From Euryarchaeota archaeon UBA60 (GTDB lineage: Archaea; Thermoplasmatota; Poseidoniia; Poseidoniales; Poseidoniaceae), in the NCBI GenBank assembly GCA_002503395.1, contig DARQ01000127.1, forward strand, positions 17,273 to 25,635: a DNA stretch of 8,363 bases, written 5' to 3'. The notes under the pieces were generated by a model. That model saw only the letters and a list, made by a program, of their open reading frames with translations. It was not told where the DNA came from and did no database searches. Both the position numbers and the translations under genes were made by a program. Below are positions 7,509-8,363 of this stretch, in pieces; positions within the stretch are counted from its first letter, which is position 1, and each line of letters starts with the position of its first letter.

Positions 7509-7570
7509 AGTCACAGGGAGCATACTCGCTTACGAAAGCCGTGACTGAAGGCGAATCCTAGTGGCTTTCG
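7509..7570 (+). promoter_or_regulatory. Possible structured leader: two interlocking stems upstream of valS
   Basis: AGTCAC (7509-7514) is the exact complement of GTGACT (7541-7546). CGAAAGCC (7533-7540) is the exact complement of GGCTTTCG (7563-7570). The left arm of the second stem lies inside the loop of the first and directly abuts its right arm, so the pair would form either a pseudoknot or two exclusive folds. No U-tract follows, so it does not resemble an intrinsic terminator. Whether it is transcribed with valS is unknown. Confidence 0.3.
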
Positions 7571-7583
7571 CTACGGTGAGTTC

Positions 7584-7618
7584 TTGAGTGGTGGTAATAC
7601 CGGGCAACCGGACCTCAA
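7584..7618 (+). promoter_or_regulatory. Possible stem-loop with GCAA tetraloop upstream of valS
   Basis: CCGG (7600-7603), GCAA, CCGG (7608-7611) forms a short hairpin closed by a GNRA-type tetraloop. An outer stem TTGAG (7584-7588) with CTCAA (7614-7618) encloses it across an asymmetric bulge. Another CCGG at 7637-7640 touches the weak ribosome-binding site of valS and could pair with either arm, a possible way to mask the site. Seen by eye only; short GC palindromes arise by chance. Confidence 0.25.
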
Positions 7619-7638
7619 CTGTTGACGGGTCGAGGGCC

Positions 7639-7642
7639 GGTG
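7639..7642 (+). promoter_or_regulatory. Weak Shine-Dalgarno of valS
   Basis: GGTG, 7 nt before the ATG at 7650, is a partial match to GGAGGTGAT. The overlapping GTGAT (7642-7646) also fits but is too close. An in-frame TGA at 7623-7625, with no other start codon after it, makes 7650 the only possible start. Confidence 0.4.
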
Positions 7643-7649
7643 TGATTCT

Positions 7650-8363
7650 ATGTCCGAAGCAAGGCTGCCGGATAAGCGCTGGAGCATCGATTTGGAGAAG
7701 CGCATTCAGGAGGAGCATTACCGCGACCCGAGCGCCTATGATGAGCGCTATGGTTTCAATCCCGACAGCGGCAGGGAATTATTCGTCATCGACACTCCAC
7801 CACCGTACCCCAGCGGCACCTGGCATATCGGTGCGGTGGCGCAATACAGCATGATTGATGTTATCGCCAGAAGCCAACGCCTTATCGGCAAGGAGGTCTA
7901 TTTCCCATGGGGTATCGACCGCAATGGAATCAATATCGAATTTACCGTGGAGAAGAAAACCGAGCGTAAAATGAAGAGTTACGATCGTGCAGAATTCATC
8001 GAACTTTGCTTTGAGACCATCGAGGAGTTCACCGCAGCAATGCGAAAAACCGCCTCACGGGTCGGACTTTCCTGCGACTTCAGCCATGAGTATCAGACCG
8101 ATTCGCCCGAATACCGTTCCGTGACCCAAGCAATTTTCGTTGACCTGTTCGAGCGTGGCGACATAGTCGAGGATTTACGCCCCAATATCTACGACCCGGT
8201 CGAGGGTACGACAATTGCCGATGCCGAGGTTGAGAGGCTGCAGAGAAATACTCGCATGATTGATGTAAAATGGTTGGTCGAAGATGGCACCGAGTTGATT
8301 ATATCGACCACTCGCCCCGAGTTGATTTGCGCCTGCGGAACAGTTGTCGTCCATCCCGATGAC
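7650..8363 (+). CDS. valS: Valine--tRNA ligase (ValRS), N-terminal 238 residues, cut by the window edge
   Basis: A class I aminoacyl-tRNA synthetase that charges tRNA-Val in the cytosol. The window holds 238 codons, roughly the first quarter of a ValRS. Visible are the first half of the Rossmann catalytic domain with FVIDTPPPYPSG (45-56) and the HIGH-type motif, here HIGA (59-62), then GIDRNGINIE (88-97), SPEYR (152-156), and the start of the editing (CP1) domain with IADAEVE (189-195) and the editing signature TTRPE (220-224). TTRPE and the IADAEVE element point to ValRS rather than IleRS. Two deviations stand out. The last His of HIGH is Ala. The segment before IADAEVE, which in many ValRS is a CPxC zinc knuckle, reads NIYDPVEGTT (179-188) with no cysteine. 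These may be lineage-typical. The KMSKS motif and anticodon-binding domain lie beyond the edge. The start at 7650 is fixed by an upstream in-frame stop. The gene follows the RND transporter after 192 bp on the same strand. Confidence 0.9.
   Translation, partial: MSEARLPDKRWSIDLEKRIQEEHYRDPSAYDERYGFNPDSGRELFVIDTPPPYPSGTWHIGAVAQYSMIDVIARSQRLIGKEVYFPWGIDRNGINIEFTVEKKTERKMKSYDRAEFIELCFETIEEFTAAMRKTASRVGLSCDFSHEYQTDSPEYRSVTQAIFVDLFERGDIVEDLRPNIYDPVEGTTIADAEVERLQRNTRMIDVKWLVEDGTELIISTTRPELICACGTVVVHPDD

Noticed and set aside
7473..7544. Annotating the 23-codon ORF as a gene
   Set aside because: No Shine-Dalgarno or correctly spaced TATA-like box, and it is too short to support from sequence alone. 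Kept only as a speculative finding.
7563..7585. Intrinsic terminator after the RND transporter
   Set aside because: The inverted repeat ending at 7570 is followed by CTACGGTGAG and not by a T-tract, so it lacks the usual archaeal termination signal.
7458..7649. Possible tRNA or other known structured RNA in the gap before valS
   Set aside because: No cloverleaf, TTCGANNC T-arm or acceptor pairing could be found by eye. The inverted repeats present do not match a known RNA family that I recognise.
7588..7854. Plus-strand 88-codon frame overlapping the start of valS
   Set aside because: It is in another frame from ValRS, whose motifs are unmistakable from 7650 onward. The composition looks like an out-of-frame shadow.
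1..8363. CRISPR arrays, insertion sequences, integrases, defence or phage genes
   Set aside because: No regularly spaced repeats, terminal inverted repeats or transposase, nuclease or phage motifs were seen on either strand.

Overview
The window looks like chromosomal DNA of a mesophilic archaeon. Marine Thermoplasmatota (Poseidoniales, 'Marine Group II') is my best guess at roughly 0.6. The basis is the archaeal-looking ribosome-binding sites (AGGTG, AAGGTGA), the mixture of apparently leaderless and Shine-Dalgarno-led starts, the style of the valyl-tRNA synthetase, and long acidic membrane proteins in DNA whose GC content is close to half. No 16S rRNA or other marker is present, so the lineage is inferred.

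Layout: a divergent promoter region (about 4281-4427) separates two groups. Leftward (minus strand) are an EVE-domain protein (4280-3807), a PLP-dependent aminotransferase of the AlaA/aspartate aminotransferase type (3798-2593), and a large multi-pass membrane protein with a TPR-like helical domain. The membrane protein runs from 2540 off the left edge and is open without interruption for 846 codons. EVE and aminotransferase are almost certainly co-transcribed: 8 bp apart, with the ribosome-binding site of the second overlapping the stop of the first. The membrane protein follows after 52 bp and may also have its own promoter. Rightward (plus strand) are a 1009-residue RND/MMPL-family transporter (4428-7457), a 192-bp intergenic region with possible RNA secondary structure, and the 5' part of valyl-tRNA synthetase (7650 to the right edge).

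The genes do not form an obvious single pathway. ValRS and the aminotransferase are housekeeping. EVE proteins are small presumed modified-base readers found near many kinds of genes. The two membrane proteins are the parts of least certain function. I see no rRNA, tRNA, CRISPR array, insertion sequence, integrase or attachment site, and no firm sign of recent transfer. The points most worth a second look are the unassigned membrane/TPR-like protein, the asymmetric proton-relay motif and Cys/Asp-rich loops of the transporter, the altered signature motifs of ValRS, and the possible structured leader before ValRS.
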